A stretch of DNA of 64,000 nucleotides from Paracentrotus lividus (taxonomy: Eukaryota; Echinodermata; Echinoidea; Camarodonta; Echinidae). Of the stretch, positions 1-10,840 are shown one piece after another (within the stretch, counting starts at the first letter, position 1; every line of letters starts with the position of its first letter). Made by a program: the position numbers and the translations under genes. The notes under the pieces were generated by a model that worked only from the letters and a program-made list of their open reading frames with translations, had not been told where the DNA came from and made no database searches. The stretch is taken from assembly GCA_940671915.1 (NCBI GenBank), contig CALNVZ010002974.1, positions 20,987,017-21,051,016 on the forward strand, written 5' to 3'.

Positions 1-1853
1 GCTGCCCTCTCTGATTGAAGCCCAATATTTCTTATACTTTATTGATGATGAAAGAATTAAAACAGTCCATTCCTGTTAAAATGAGCTCATGGCCCATTCA
101 ATTGCCTTGTAACAAAATTTCAATACACATGAAACCAGAAAAATTTCCTTGTATTTGTTCTTGTTATAACGGGAGTAGGCTGTAGTGCATTTTGTTCAAG
201 GTGCCTTTTGCTTATTGCACCCATAACCCTCCCGGGTCAGGAGAGGCACATCGTGACAGAATGTTGCACCATATTCATCCATTTATGGGTGTGGGCTTGG
301 CCCCTGGCTTTGGCCAAATATCATGTCAGTCCACCTTTTCCTTTGTCATCCTCCTCTCCTCAAACAAGTCCTTGTAGGAAAGGCCACATGATCTTGATAC
401 ATGGCGGTACCATTCAACTTTCCTCTGTTTTACAGACCATAAAATTGTTTTCACTGTAGCATATTTATTCCACAATGACATATATTTAAACGATTCCCAG
501 ATAACTATCCCCTGAACAATTAACCTGGTCAATCACGCCACCAAAAATCTGCCACCACATCCTACTCCTAACCACAATCCCATTTCTGAGGGGGGGGGGG
601 GTTGTACAGGGAGTAATTGTCCAGGGGTAATTGTCCTGATACACGATACACATATGGAGCCACACAAAAACAAGGTATTAGGTCATGTATTAGGTGTTAG
701 TAAAAGTATAACAATTACATATTTATTATTAATAATGTTGAAATTTAAAGGATGTCAATTTTGTTTGAACGTCAGGCCGCCCCACCTTTACAAAATGTGG
801 TATCATTTTAAAAGTAGTAGATACATGTATTTGCATAAATTACGGATTGACACAGATTAAGAGAGCCGCTATAATTGTTACCACCAAACCAAAATGGTTC
901 ACATGAGTTAGTACTTGCGATTATGTCACGGTTTGAAACATACATTTGTTTTACAGACTGACTGGCATGTTGTACAAGACCCATCAGACAGTAATACATG
1001 CAACCGTACTCAAGATAATACACCCTATAAAACAAAAATTGATGAGATGAAAACTAAACTTTAAATTATTCAATGTTTATAAATATGGTTATGTGTTCAT
1101 AATAATATAAATCTTTGGTGGCAATAACATCATCATAGTATTCATCATTAAAATATAGTTTGTTAAAACTCATGAAAAGTTTAAGTTTTAAAACTCAAGA
1201 ATTGAAAAATTCAATTATTGGGTCCCATAATGGGTCCCATAATAACTTTGATTAATAAAAAAAAAAATAACGGTTAAAAATAGTCGCAGGCATACCCTTA
1301 ATGATCGGAAGAATATTTCAAAAACAATAATACACCATACACCCCCAAAATTCTAAAATTACTATATAATACTATTATATTGTACATTGTTTTATTATAC
1401 AACGAAAGATTTTAATTAAAATGATGAAACAAATTCTCATTATGTAATACTGTACGATAAATATGGCAAGTGTATAGGACATAATGAAATCGGGGCTATC
1501 AACTTTTTCACATGGGCACTTATTCTCCTGTCAGAAATTTAACTTACACCCACTTTCACCCCTCCACCCCCCCCAAAAAAATAGACAAACGGAAAATTGA
1601 ATAGTTTAACAGTAAGATTGTCTGTAATCTCTGCTTTTCTGCTTCCTGCGAGCCCACTCCCTTCTATTGAATTTCCTGCTTAAAGTTGACAGCCCTGACA
1701 AAATGGTGAAACATATCTTTTCTAAATGAATGTAAAATAAGACTTAATAACTCATGCCATTAATGGTAACTACGATAGTAACGTTGCCAACAGCCAATCA
1801 AAATGCAGTGTTTCATGAAAGTTACCCATAATTGCAGAGTTAAATAACAAGTT
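1..1853. other. Left-edge non-coding DNA
   Basis: AT-rich DNA with no exon-like frame. It contains a poly-G run at about 591-601 and poly-A runs. It would hold the 3' UTR and downstream region of the minus-strand GLTP gene, but no polyadenylation site was fixed. Confidence 0.6.
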
Positions 1854-2051
1854 TTATGCAACGTGGGCATTACGGGGGGCAACGCCTTCGATTTTCAGAT
1901 TTTGGTAGATATCTAAAAGTTTTGTAGTCATCTTGTCTGCTAATCTGCAAATCGGAGTATTGGGGGCGTTTTGGGGAGTAGGCTCAGTTAAGCTGGCAAA
2001 TTTAAGCTCTTCCCATGTGTATTTACAAGGATAAAATATATAAATAGCCTT
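1854..2051 (-). CDS. Unrecognised minus-strand open frame, possible terminal exon
   Basis: A 65-codon open frame ending in TAA at 1856-1854, about 330 bases downstream of the GLTP stop on the same strand. The last part, LADKMTTKLLDIYQNLKIEG, looks protein-like, and an acceptor-like TTTGCCAG sits inside the frame. No start codon opens it, so it would have to be an exon. It could be an alternative 3' exon of the GLTP gene, part of another gene, or chance. No family is recognised. The duplication breakpoint at 1868 falls inside it. Confidence 0.25.
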   Translation of the reverse strand, partial: KAIYIFYPCKYTWEELKFASLTEPTPQNAPNTPICRLADKMTTKLLDIYQNLKIEGVAPRNAHVA

Positions 2052-2379
2052 TCAACATTGTGTTTTGATCTTCCAAATATCTATAGGAGCACATAATACT
2101 TGGGAAATTCATATCACATTCAAACGCATTTTAAGGAAATACTGCACATTACATAGACCACGCAAGCAATACACGCCAAGTAGTTTTAAACCGGTTTTGT
2201 GCTATTTTAAAACGCCTAATGGAGAACATTTTTTGCACCATAATATTGTCGTAAAGTTAGTAAGAAGATCATCAACGTTTTCTTAACCATACATATTTCT
2301 TTTATAGTATATACCGAACTTACCACATAATGACAAAAAACTCAAATTTTCAAATGCATTTTCTAAGATCACAAACGAT

Positions 2380-2565
2380 CTAAACCTCGAGTTCATGTTG
2401 TTTGAAGAAATCTTCAGTGATTTTTAATCTGTCGTGGAGAGCGATGTTGTACTCTCGGAGATCGGTCATGGCTATTTCTTCAAAGTCTTTTTGATCGAAG
2501 TCGCCTTCATTGACGGCGAGCTCCTTCAAGAAGTCAGCCCTCGTTGACAGGGTTAGGAAAGCAGC
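2380..2565 (-). CDS. GLTP gene terminal exon
   Basis: Acceptor TCATCTAG|GCT, 61 codons and a TAG stop at 2382-2380. It opens with AAFLTLSTRADFLKEL, like the L-P/S-T-R-x2-F-L helix of GLTP and CPTP proteins, and closes with an amphipathic helix ending FFKQHELEV, the usual C-terminal position. Many codons end in C or G, unlike the AT-rich flanks, which supports coding. Confidence 0.88.
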   Translation of the reverse strand, partial: AAFLTLSTRADFLKELAVNEGDFDQKDFEEIAMTDLREYNIALHDRLKITEDFFKQHELEV

Positions 2566-5500
2566 CTAGATGAAAATACAAAATCGTAATGTTGTTAATT
2601 CCATATTTAATATAGATAAACTTAAACGTACATCCCCGCCCCGTCCTGCTGGGATAGTAAGCGAATAGTCACCGTTGATACAAGTGACAGGCAAACTATC
2701 ACTTCCCAGGCAAGCTGGATAGCTATCTACTCCGAAGCAAAGCTGAGGAGAGATAGCGTGTACATCTGAGCTTGCCGAGGAAGCTTGATAGTACTTTTTT
2801 GAAGCTTGATATAGTACTTTTGCGAAACTCAAAAGGACTATCATTGTGAGTGATGATTGATGAATGGAAAACTACAATTTATCACGTGATTGGCTTTTGA
2901 CCAATCATGTTGCAACATTCTTAGTATGTGGAATATAATATTGGATATGTATCATATTTCCAATGAACCTATTTAAGAATAGTATACTTATTGCATTTTA
3001 GTGACAGAAAATTCCCCATTTTGGCACTATCACAGGTAATGCTATCATGAAAACTTTCCGAAGTTGGGCGCTAGGTTAACAATCACTGAATATGCAAATT
3101 CGACATTATGTTTTCATTTTGCTTGCAGTAGCGGTATTGGGTTTGTTTTTTTTTTTTTTTTTTTTTTTTTTTTTCTCCCCAAATATTATTAAGGTGGTAT
3201 CTTACTTTGAATAATGCTCTCACAACGTATCCATGGTGCTGTTTTAAAGTCTCCTCGTATGCCATATCTGCATTAATATTATAAAGGGAATGATAAAAAA
3301 TAACAAGAAAATATAGAAAAAATTGATGTTATTATTAAGGTTCAAAATGGGGGCACATGGTAAAGGAGGCACTTTTTTCTGCAGAAACCGACTCTTTCTG
3401 ATAAAAAGTTACCACTTGGTCTACACGCACTTTGACTAATGCCCGTATTTGGTCTCATCCCACACTATGTAATTCCATTTCGTCTCCAAACATTTCGTCT
3501 AATTAGCATTTGGTCTGATTGCCACTTCGCCTGTTAACCATTTTAGATTTTTATTTAGTCCCGAGCCCATTTTGCATAACGCCCACCATTACAAATACAA
3601 AAATACTAACAAAACAGTTAGTAATATTACGACACGATATAAGTAAACTTAATCAAGAATGTAAAAAGCGTCAAGTAAATCCAAGAAATATGTATCAGTT
3701 ATCAATGGCACAGTCTATTCACTTGCACATAATTTTTTTTTTAAATCCTCACTTTCCCCATTTATTGTATAATTTGTTGTCCCCTGTCTACATGGCTCTG
3801 GGGGGAAATGGAGCAAGATGTTGAAAACGTTTTTACAGAAATAATTAGATGAAAAAGAAACTCACTTGCACTTTCAGTTTGCTCTTTCCCCTCACTAATA
3901 TACGTGAGGAATCTTGATATGAATTGGAATGCTCTGTGACAAAAGACAAAGAAAATTATCAGATATGGGCCCTGTTGAAAGAATCTTTTATGTATAATGA
4001 CATAAATTTACATCATGCACGATAGCGGAGTTATGTCCTTATTTTATCACATGTTTTCCGATATAAGATGCCTAGCAACGGATTTGTGTCATGTTTCTGG
4101 GATTTATGTCATAATACGACTGAATCATGACATAAAAGTTTCGAGCAACACGGCCCAGGTTTATGATGAATCAATCATTTATTCTTATTATCATGTCACA
4201 ATGCTTCTATAGGGGGTGTACTTGGCCTCGACAACTAAAACACGACCCGTCAAAGTTGCTATATGTGTTGGGGGAGGGGGTAGTCGATTTTAGTATCTGA
4301 TATCACCCCCCCCCCCCCCCCCCCCCACCTCCCCTCTGGAAAAAAAAAAAACAACTAACATCCTAGGTCGAGACAACAATAATTTAGATCGCCCTAAACA
4401 AAAAAAATTCTAGCGGCGTTCTTAATATTTATAATTTTCTTTTTTTAATATTATGTTCGGGATGCATCTTTTTGACGACCCCCCCCCCTCATGTTCACCA
4501 CTTGTGTTTGTATAGACATACCTGACCAGCCATTTCAGAGCCAGCATAGTAGATGATGAGTAATAGTGTGGGTCATCCCCTGTGTTCAGCTGATCCACAT
4601 CACGAAGTACCATAGATTGTAGTGTTAAACTTTCGTCTGGAAGTGCATCGTAGTTGCTCTGAATTTTCTGCAACATCCAAAATCAAATCTTAAATTCGTT
4701 ATTGTTGTCGCAAGAGTGGAAGGGGCGAAACTGTCATTTGTATATATAATTATTTATATTTATAAAGCTGAATTGTTGTATTTTTGGAATTATCTCATTA
4801 TGTGACAAGAAAATAAGCATCGTTGAAACTACTATCTTTTAATGAGCTCACTCATCCGGAGACCAAAAATGTGATGTGTGATTTTGTTGTCATATTTATG
4901 CCAAAAGAAAATTGGCAAAATTTTCTTAGAAATTGCTATAAATCCTGCTTAGTGGGTTTTAAACCTTTTCAAAATTTTGTAACTAGGACGATGGTAGCGA
5001 TTCTTGACGCTTCCACCACGCCCACACTGCGATAGAGAAGATTTGAACCGAATTTTTTTTTTTTTTTTTTTTACCGTGTCGCAATTGTTGGCAACGTTCG
5101 CAAGCAGTATCTGTATCACAATTTTCCGGAAACGTTTGCAAGCAGTTTTACTGCATCTCAGGGGTTCGCAAACGTTCGCAAGCAGTTTTTGCTGTGTCTT
5201 AAATTGTTCGCAAACGTTCTCAAGCAGTTTCACTAAGTCCAAACATCCCCAACAGTGTATAAGCTCGCAAAGAATTTCTAACATGTTATGTGAACGTAAA
5301 AATCATCTGCGAAACAGTTACGATTTTCGGTGTACGATTGCAAACATTCGCCAGTGATTACAAAGGGAAATTTCGCAAACATTCGCTATTCAGTGAGATA
5401 CTCCTTTATGTTTAACATACCTCTACATTTCCTCGTATATCTGCAACAACCCGGGCTAATATTCTTTTGTTCATATTGTCTGGAAATAAAAAACAAAACC

Positions 5501-7456
5501 ATACGGTATAATAGACTTAGTGAGATACAAATATAAATCTGGCTTTGGAACGTTACGATTCTCAAACAGATAAGAACAAATTAAGTAGGCATACGATCTT
5601 TCAGAATCTAGAATATAGTATGTTAATCTTGAATAATGGCACTTGGTTCTTTTGAGTGAACTTTATTCAGTCACTGTTGAAGGGCAGGGTCATATTTGAC
5701 AAACGTTTATATTGCGATAATATCAATAATAGCAAGATAATTTATGTTATCTTGGTGCAAAACCAACACAAATACATTAGTGTTGCTATATTGATCTATC
5801 TCAAGAGCTAGATGTAGGCCTATCAACAACAAACTTAAAGTCAAGCCGTCGAACACTATGCTAGTTTGTTTTACACTATTTGACATTGTGGTCATAATAT
5901 GAGGAGATTGTCATGTGAGGACCGTTATTGTTTCATTGTTTTCACGTTTGTCCCAAACAGCAGCGGTGCAAACAGAACCAATTTTTTATATATATATATA
6001 AGACAAGGCCGCAGTTTGCGATAAAAGTACTTCATAATTATTGAGGTCAGCCTGTTGAAGTTTACATTTTGATAATATTTGATCTACTTCACAATTCGAT
6101 TGAGTGTCACGGGCTCATATCCCATTGTCAAGACAAAGACAAATTTTACTGCGTATACATTCAGAGACCCACTGGTCATGCTGGAAACAAAAAGTTGATC
6201 CAACATCATGAAAAAAAAATGGAGTTGTGCATTTTAAATTTCATCGTGGATATACATGTATATTCACATTTTATACTCTTTGAACTATACCACAGCACAA
6301 ATAAATTGACTCTGTAAGTCTAATGAAGTGCCTACCAATGTCTAGTTTTGACACCCTGCACCCTCGACAACATAGCATGACATAATTATTTACATCAACA
6401 GCAAAATTAGAATTACGTGATAGTATTATGGTGCCACAATATCCATTGGGTGACATATCATTAGCAGTGATCATGACCATTGCATGAATTACTTTCAACT
6501 TTTTTGTGTCATGTAAAATTTGAGACTATGAGCATTTCTTATCATACATTAAATCTTTTCACTTAGAATCCTATATTCTTTATTTGGCAACCATATCAAA
6601 AAGTGTCAATTTTTTTTTAGACCTACCTATACGGTATACTTACCAAATAATTGGACAGCGGCGAGACATGCATCAAGAAATTGAAGCGTTTGAATGGACT
6701 TGTCTGATCCAATTTCCACATCAATAAACCTTGTGAAAAAAAATATTTAAACATACATTACCTAGGACATCTTTTCCACTTCTCTCTTTTTTGGGGTCAA
6801 TTTGGTGGTAATTATTCAAGTTTGATCAACATAAATATATGATTCACTTGAAAAATAAGAGTTTCTGTTTTACCTTTCATGAGAAAAAAAAATTGCAAAC
6901 CTATCATGCCTATGATGCAATAGCGATGAGTTGAACCAAAAATAGTGTGAATCAAAATTGTATTTCCCTACCCAGTGGGAGATCCAGGCGGGGCTTTTGA
7001 ATTTTCGATAAAAATAATGGCTGAAAATCTTTAACTATATTTTCGATTTGATTTCATATTTCGTTCATTGATATTAATGCTGACAAAATTATTCTGACTT
7101 GATATCTTTGGAGTTGATCATCCATTTCTATTTACTCACGATACTTTCATTGATGTGAAAAAGGTCTTCATCTTGGGGTTCGCATGATCTTCTTTGTTTC
7201 CCCCATCATGACCGTCTTTTAGTTCAGCTCCGTTGTCATTATAACTTTCATCATCTTCGTCAAAGGGAAAGACTGACTCAAAGTTTCTATCGTCATGGCT
7301 CCTATTGGGTAACGTGTCTATGTTATCGTGATTCCAATTGGCTAACGTTCTGTTGTTAATAGTCTGTACCCCGATCACGGTCTTCGTTTTCCAAGGTGGT
7401 TCTCTACTGTTGATATCCAAGTTTTGATCACAATTAAAGTAGTCGTTGTCATCCAT
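2380..7456 (-). CDS. Glycolipid transfer protein (GLTP) domain protein, seven coding exons
   Basis: Spliced minus-strand gene assembled by reading exons and GT-AG sites: 7140-7456, 6644-6729, 5421-5479, 4522-4667, 3866-3933, 3206-3267, 2380-2565. All phases agree and the exons join into one 307-codon frame from the ATG at 7456. Residues 1-106 are an acidic, Asn/Asp-rich leader; about 107-307 form the all-helical GLTP fold at the usual size of about 200 aa. The sugar-headgroup signature is visible: Asp148, Asn152 and Lys155 with the D-x3-N-x2-K spacing of vertebrate GLTP, Trp200 in ALKWLV, and His237 in KQHHGY. By family knowledge these grip the glycolipid headgroup, and the protein shuttles glycosphingolipids between membranes. 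The last exon (STRADFLKEL) also resembles ceramide-1-phosphate transfer proteins, so the exact subfamily is open. The upstream exon 8098-8213 may add a membrane anchor. Confidence 0.85.
3206..3267 (-). CDS. GLTP gene exon: binding His
   Basis: A 62-nt exon between acceptor AATGCAG|AT and donor TTCAAA|GTAAGA. It encodes NMAYEETLKQHHGYVVRALF and K. The A-Y-E-x3-L-x3-H motif is the family hallmark; His237 corresponds to the catalytically essential-type His of GLTP. The Trp that usually follows Gly is Tyr here. Confidence 0.88.
3866..3933 (-). CDS. GLTP gene exon: helix after the binding Trp
   Basis: A 68-nt exon between acceptor GTCACAG|A and donor GCAA|GTGAGT. It completes Arg203 and encodes AFQFISRFLTYISEGKEQTE followed by SA. 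Aromatic and Leu spacing match the helix and loop that follow the binding Trp in this family. Phase 1 at its end fits the next exon. Confidence 0.85.
4522..4667 (-). CDS. GLTP gene exon: binding Lys and Trp
   Basis: A 146-nt exon, acceptor TGTTGCAG|AAA and donor GTCAG|GTATGT, entering in phase 0 and leaving in phase 2. It begins with Lys155, runs through a SLTLQSMVLRDVDQL helix that matches the family's second long helix, and ends with Trp200 in ALKWLV. Reading through the donor gives the false extension seen in simple translation. Confidence 0.88.
5421..5479 (-). CDS. GLTP gene exon: headgroup-binding Asp and Asn
   Basis: A 59-nt exon between acceptor TTTCCAG|AC and donor GAG|GTATGT. It encodes NMNKRILARVVADIRGNVE, carrying Asp148 and Asn152 of the D-x3-N-x2-K headgroup signature; the Lys is the first residue of the next exon. 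It is too short for ordinary ORF scans and was found from the splice sites. Confidence 0.88.
6644..6729 (-). CDS. GLTP gene exon: helices before the headgroup site
   Basis: Acceptor CACAAG|G and donor TTTG|GTAAGT frame an 86-nt exon. It encodes FIDVEIGSDKSIQTLQFLD and then ACLAAVQLF, which matches the family's first helices ending in the conserved Phe-Asp pair (Asp135 is split across the next intron). Confidence 0.85.
7140..7456 (-). CDS. GLTP gene exon: acidic leader and start of the domain
   Basis: Runs from ATG 7456 to the donor TATC|GTGAGT (GT at 7139-7138), leaving two bases of Ser106. The protein is hydrophilic and rich in Asp, Asn and Glu (for example PFDEDDESYNDN), so probably disordered; the first domain residues (TFFTSMKV) appear at the end. 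The true 5' end of this exon may lie further upstream if the anchor exon is spliced to it. Confidence 0.75.
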
Positions 7457-8097
7457 TGCATTGTTGATTTGTTTTAACCAAAGGTGGGATGTGGGGGAAA
7501 AGGGGAGATAAAGAAATTATATGTGCCATCCTTCATGATTATTAAGCAGTAATACATCACCGTTAATAATATGGTAAGATTTCGAATAACTTTCGTAATA
7601 CTTATATGTAATTTTCAAATATTATTCAACTATTGATTTAAAAAAAAAAAAAAAAAACAGATTTACGATACTGATATTGCCAAGATCATAAGAAGATTCA
7701 ATACCCAACATTCTAAATGCCAATTATAAAACAAAACAAAAAACCACAAAAAAAACACGGCAAAACTTAACACAATTTCAATAAGATTAGCTTTTAAAAA
7801 AAAATCAATATGACGGGCGTCCAAGAGAGGTGTTATAGGGGTTTGTCGTGGTTGGGGCATCGCCCCTCCCTTTAATAACAGGCTATTATAATGTCTTCAA
7901 ATGTCAAATATGTAGGTTTCAGCAAACTGATATAGAAACAAATAATATATGTGTTTTAATTTTTATACATATCATTTTTTGTTTCCTCCCTTGTCTGATC
8001 GTTTCAGCTACCTCGGGAGTACATTAGCTCCGAACCCCTCCAAAATGTTCTCATATTCTTAAATAATTTAGCACAATTGATATGAACTCAAACCTAC

Positions 8098-8213
8098 CTG
8101 TTCGTCAATCTTAACACATCCATTTTCCAAGAAATGAACGCTATCCCGCCCATAATAAATAGCAGTAGACTCAGCCTCGATTTAAACACTGCCATGACGA
8201 CATCTAAAACCAT
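8098..8213 (-). CDS. Candidate first coding exon with N-terminal membrane anchor, probably of the GLTP gene
   Basis: Starting at the ATG at 8213 the exon encodes 38 residues: a short start, a basic KSR, then a hydrophobic run LSLLLFIMGGIAFISW (about residues 14-29), then KMDVLRLTN. It ends in a clean donor CAG|GTAGGT at 8098/8097, in phase 2. An in-frame stop lies upstream, so this ATG is the first in the frame. A hydrophobic N-terminus fits a signal anchor, and membrane-anchored GLTP-domain proteins are known (GLTPD2 type). The splice into exon 7140-7456 is not settled: the only open acceptor (AG at 7532-7531) leaves copy A one base out of frame. It could instead belong to a separate or alternative transcript. 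Confidence 0.55.
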
Positions 8214-8395
8214 GATTCCAAACCGATGATGACGAAATCGATGACGAAATCGAAGACGACAATAACTGCAACGGAAACGACAACGAGGACGAATTGCTGA
8301 TAGTCACATTGTGATCGTTCTATTCGACACGGAGCTAAATGTTCCAAGCATAACCCCAGAGTAAAGAGACGATCGATGTCATTCAAGTCTGTTCT
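8214..8395 (-). promoter_or_regulatory. Probable 5' leader or promoter-proximal DNA of the anchor exon
   Basis: Upstream of the ATG at 8213 the sequence becomes CpG- and GA-rich, with repeated GACGA/TCGTC blocks, unlike its AT-rich surroundings. No TATA box or splice acceptor was recognised, so a transcription start here is only inferred. Confidence 0.3.
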
Positions 8396-8605
8396 TTCAT
8401 CTATATAAGATTGAGGAAGAATTACGAAAAACGTCAGTAGGCCTACAGTTCTTTTTCTGTACGAGGAAATTCACAAAGCGACAAAAACATTCTGCATGCA
8501 CACATCTTCTTGTACAGATTGTCATGCGCGTATTCTGGGGGGGGGGCTTTACGGGCCCGGGCCCCCAAGGCGCCAAATCGACCTTAGGGGGGCGCCAAAT
8601 CCAGC

Positions 8606-8639
<34 letters not shown>

Positions 8640-9076
8640 CGGGAAAATATACATGATTTGAGCCGATTAGCAACTTATACCTACCCCTACAGCTGATCTA
8701 ATTTCACACCTACCCCCCCCCTTATCGCTCAGCCAGCGTGACGTTAAAAAATGTGAGTGTACCTTTTGGCTCGCCCGGTGTAACGGGGGAAAAAAATAGG
8801 ATGTACCTTTTTGGATCCACCACTGGAGGCGCCAAAATCAAAATCACATCGGGCCCCCCGGGGTGCCAAATCCTGGATACGCGCCTGAATGTGGTAGGAG
8901 TCTTAAGGACAATCTTTTTTTTTTTCTGTACGACATGTACGAGGAAATTCACAACAGCGAACAACGTATTTCGTGCGTTCACATAATTTTCTGGTCGCTT
9001 TGACTAACCACACCGGACGATGAACATCAATCCAACGGATAATCACGTCTTATCAGAATGTAGCGGGATATTTTTA
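8396..9076. repeat. Repeat-derived stretch with short direct repeats
   Basis: TGTACGAGGAAATTCACAA occurs near 8458 and again near 8936 in the same orientation. Between them are GC-rich pieces (GGCGCCAAATC, GGGCCCCCCGGGG), a poly-A run and TTTTGGATCCACC. A related fragment lies at about 53440-53545. No exon is seen. Confidence 0.45.
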
Positions 9077-9665
9077 TACAGTCTGTGTCGAATAAAATGG
9101 TACAAGTGGAAAACATTTTTTTTAAGTATGAAGATTAATCACAGCTTGCTATTGTTTGGTATTTTCATAAAGCAGGAAAATCAGACTTGCACCTGCAATT
9201 TTTCTCATCACATTTGGGGTTGTAACTTTTGAAATATGACTAGTTTTCTACAATCAAGAAAAATCAATTTTTCGCACGCCGTCCCATGCCTTTGTGTATA
9301 GATTTCGCATAATGGCCATGAAGTGCTCAATTTCGATTTGTTCCTCGTCGCACAAAATTTAGCATAACTTTTGTTTTACGAAAGCAAATTTATACAGCAC
9401 AAAGCGCATCAGCAAGGAAATTTATTTGGTTTATTTTGGTACCACATACACACATTACAGGCGCGGATCCAAGAAAATCGAACTGAATGTATTTCGGGGG
9501 CCCAATTGTCCGGGGACAAAAGCGGCTCTATTATGTTTACGCATGGGCCCTATAAATTCATTGTCTGAAATCTGGCTGCGTCCGTTTATACTTCATTATT
9601 TGAAAATATTTCACACCTAAATAAATTTTTTTCCGACTGTACAATTTTTTTTGACACAGACTGTA
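9077..9665. mobile_element. Short inverted-repeat element, TACAGTCTGTGTC family, copy 1
   Basis: Starts TACAGTCTGTGTC and ends with the inverted GACACAGACTGTA. Internal sequence matches 53764-54217 and, inverted, 59384-59829. No transposase frame, so a non-autonomous element. It carries a second element inserted at about 9456-9596. Confidence 0.7.
9456..9596. mobile_element. Small GGCGCGGATCC element nested in the 9077-9665 element
   Basis: The sister copies at 53764 and 59384 lack this segment: there CACACAT runs straight into the ATTTGAAAATATTT-type sequence. A related copy stands alone at 59969-60098. Confidence 0.6.
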
Positions 9666-10635
9666 GATTTTATTTATTCACATACGGGAGTAGCCAGGAT
9701 CAGGAGTGTATATCAGTTCTGATGAATTGCTGAAATAAGTGTTTACAGTACTTGTCTACCAACACTGGACTATTAAGAATCATTATCACGATTTGCTGGT
9801 ACGATCGTTCAACAATGAGTTTTTATACACACTAAGAAATATGGTTCAGCTATACTAGCTTTGCACCATTAAATGTGCAGACAATGGGTCGTATGCATAA
9901 AAGAAGCAAATGCTTTTACTAGGATTTTGCTTAATTAAGTTTACTTTAAATTTGAATTGAATTCATATCAATTTACTATATTTATTTCTTCCTTTTGCAA
10001 ATAATAAAATACACAATCGTACAACAACAATAACGCAAAGTATCATATTATCATGGCAATAACAAAATGCATTGGCAAAATTCTAGTAACAGCATTATCA
10101 CTTTAGTTTATGCATAATATATGCCGAGTATAGTGGCTGCGCAATATAAATACTCTTTTTATTTTATTATCATTATTATATACGGCCGAATGTTTAAAGG
10201 TGCACCTTTATGGTCATGATGGTGCAATCATTCAGTGAAGAGTTGAACATCTAAATATTTTCTTTGTGTGTATACAATATATTATAACAGCATATTTTAT
10301 ATGATACTATTTGACATGCAACTCTGTATTTCCGTCCTCTCTTTTCTCTTCCCCTCTTCCATATTTCCTTACATTATGTGTTTGTCTTTCTGTTTCAACT
10401 ATTGTTTGCATAACATGTATCTACGTCAACTCGATCAAGCTTCGCTTATGACGATCTTTTGAATATGACGATTTTCTACTACGTATAATTTATGAAACCG
10501 TAGGCCTACATGTGGTATGCACGGAAATATTATATTATGTATAAGGAAATAAATAAATGTCACAATATGAAATTATTATACCCCGAGTAGCATTGGGTCG
10601 CATTGATGCAATCGAAGCGAGTAAATCACTGTTAT
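9666..10635. other. AT-rich DNA, no feature seen
   Basis: No exon, repeat boundary or RNA gene was recognised on either strand. Confidence 0.55.
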
Positions 10636-10840
10636 GGTGGTATCTCACTTGCCGTGAGACGGATTTGGGACTACTTTGAGACGGGTTTGAGACGGTTTTC
10701 AAACTTGTCGCGGAGATGTCTCGGAGAGGTCTCAGGGACGGAAAAGGATATCGGGGACGTCTCCGCAGAGGGAAAAAGTATCAGAGACGTCTCTGAGTGT
10801 CGCGAGTCGCATGGACGTCTCCGCGAAATGAGATACCACC
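10636..10840. mobile_element. MITE of the GGTGGTATCTCACTT / GGAGACGTCTCC family
   Basis: The ends are inverted copies: GGTGGTATCTCACTT on the left and AAATGAGATACCACC on the right. The interior is a chain of GAGACG/CGTCTC motifs, often as the palindrome GACGTC within GGAGACGTCTCC. Related copies lie at 32365-32478 (cut by the gap) and 33545-33796. No coding capacity. Confidence 0.75.

Noticed and set aside
3083..3205. Poly-Lys extension after the GLTP binding-His exon
   Set aside because: Read-through of the donor at 3205-3204 into an intronic poly-T tract.
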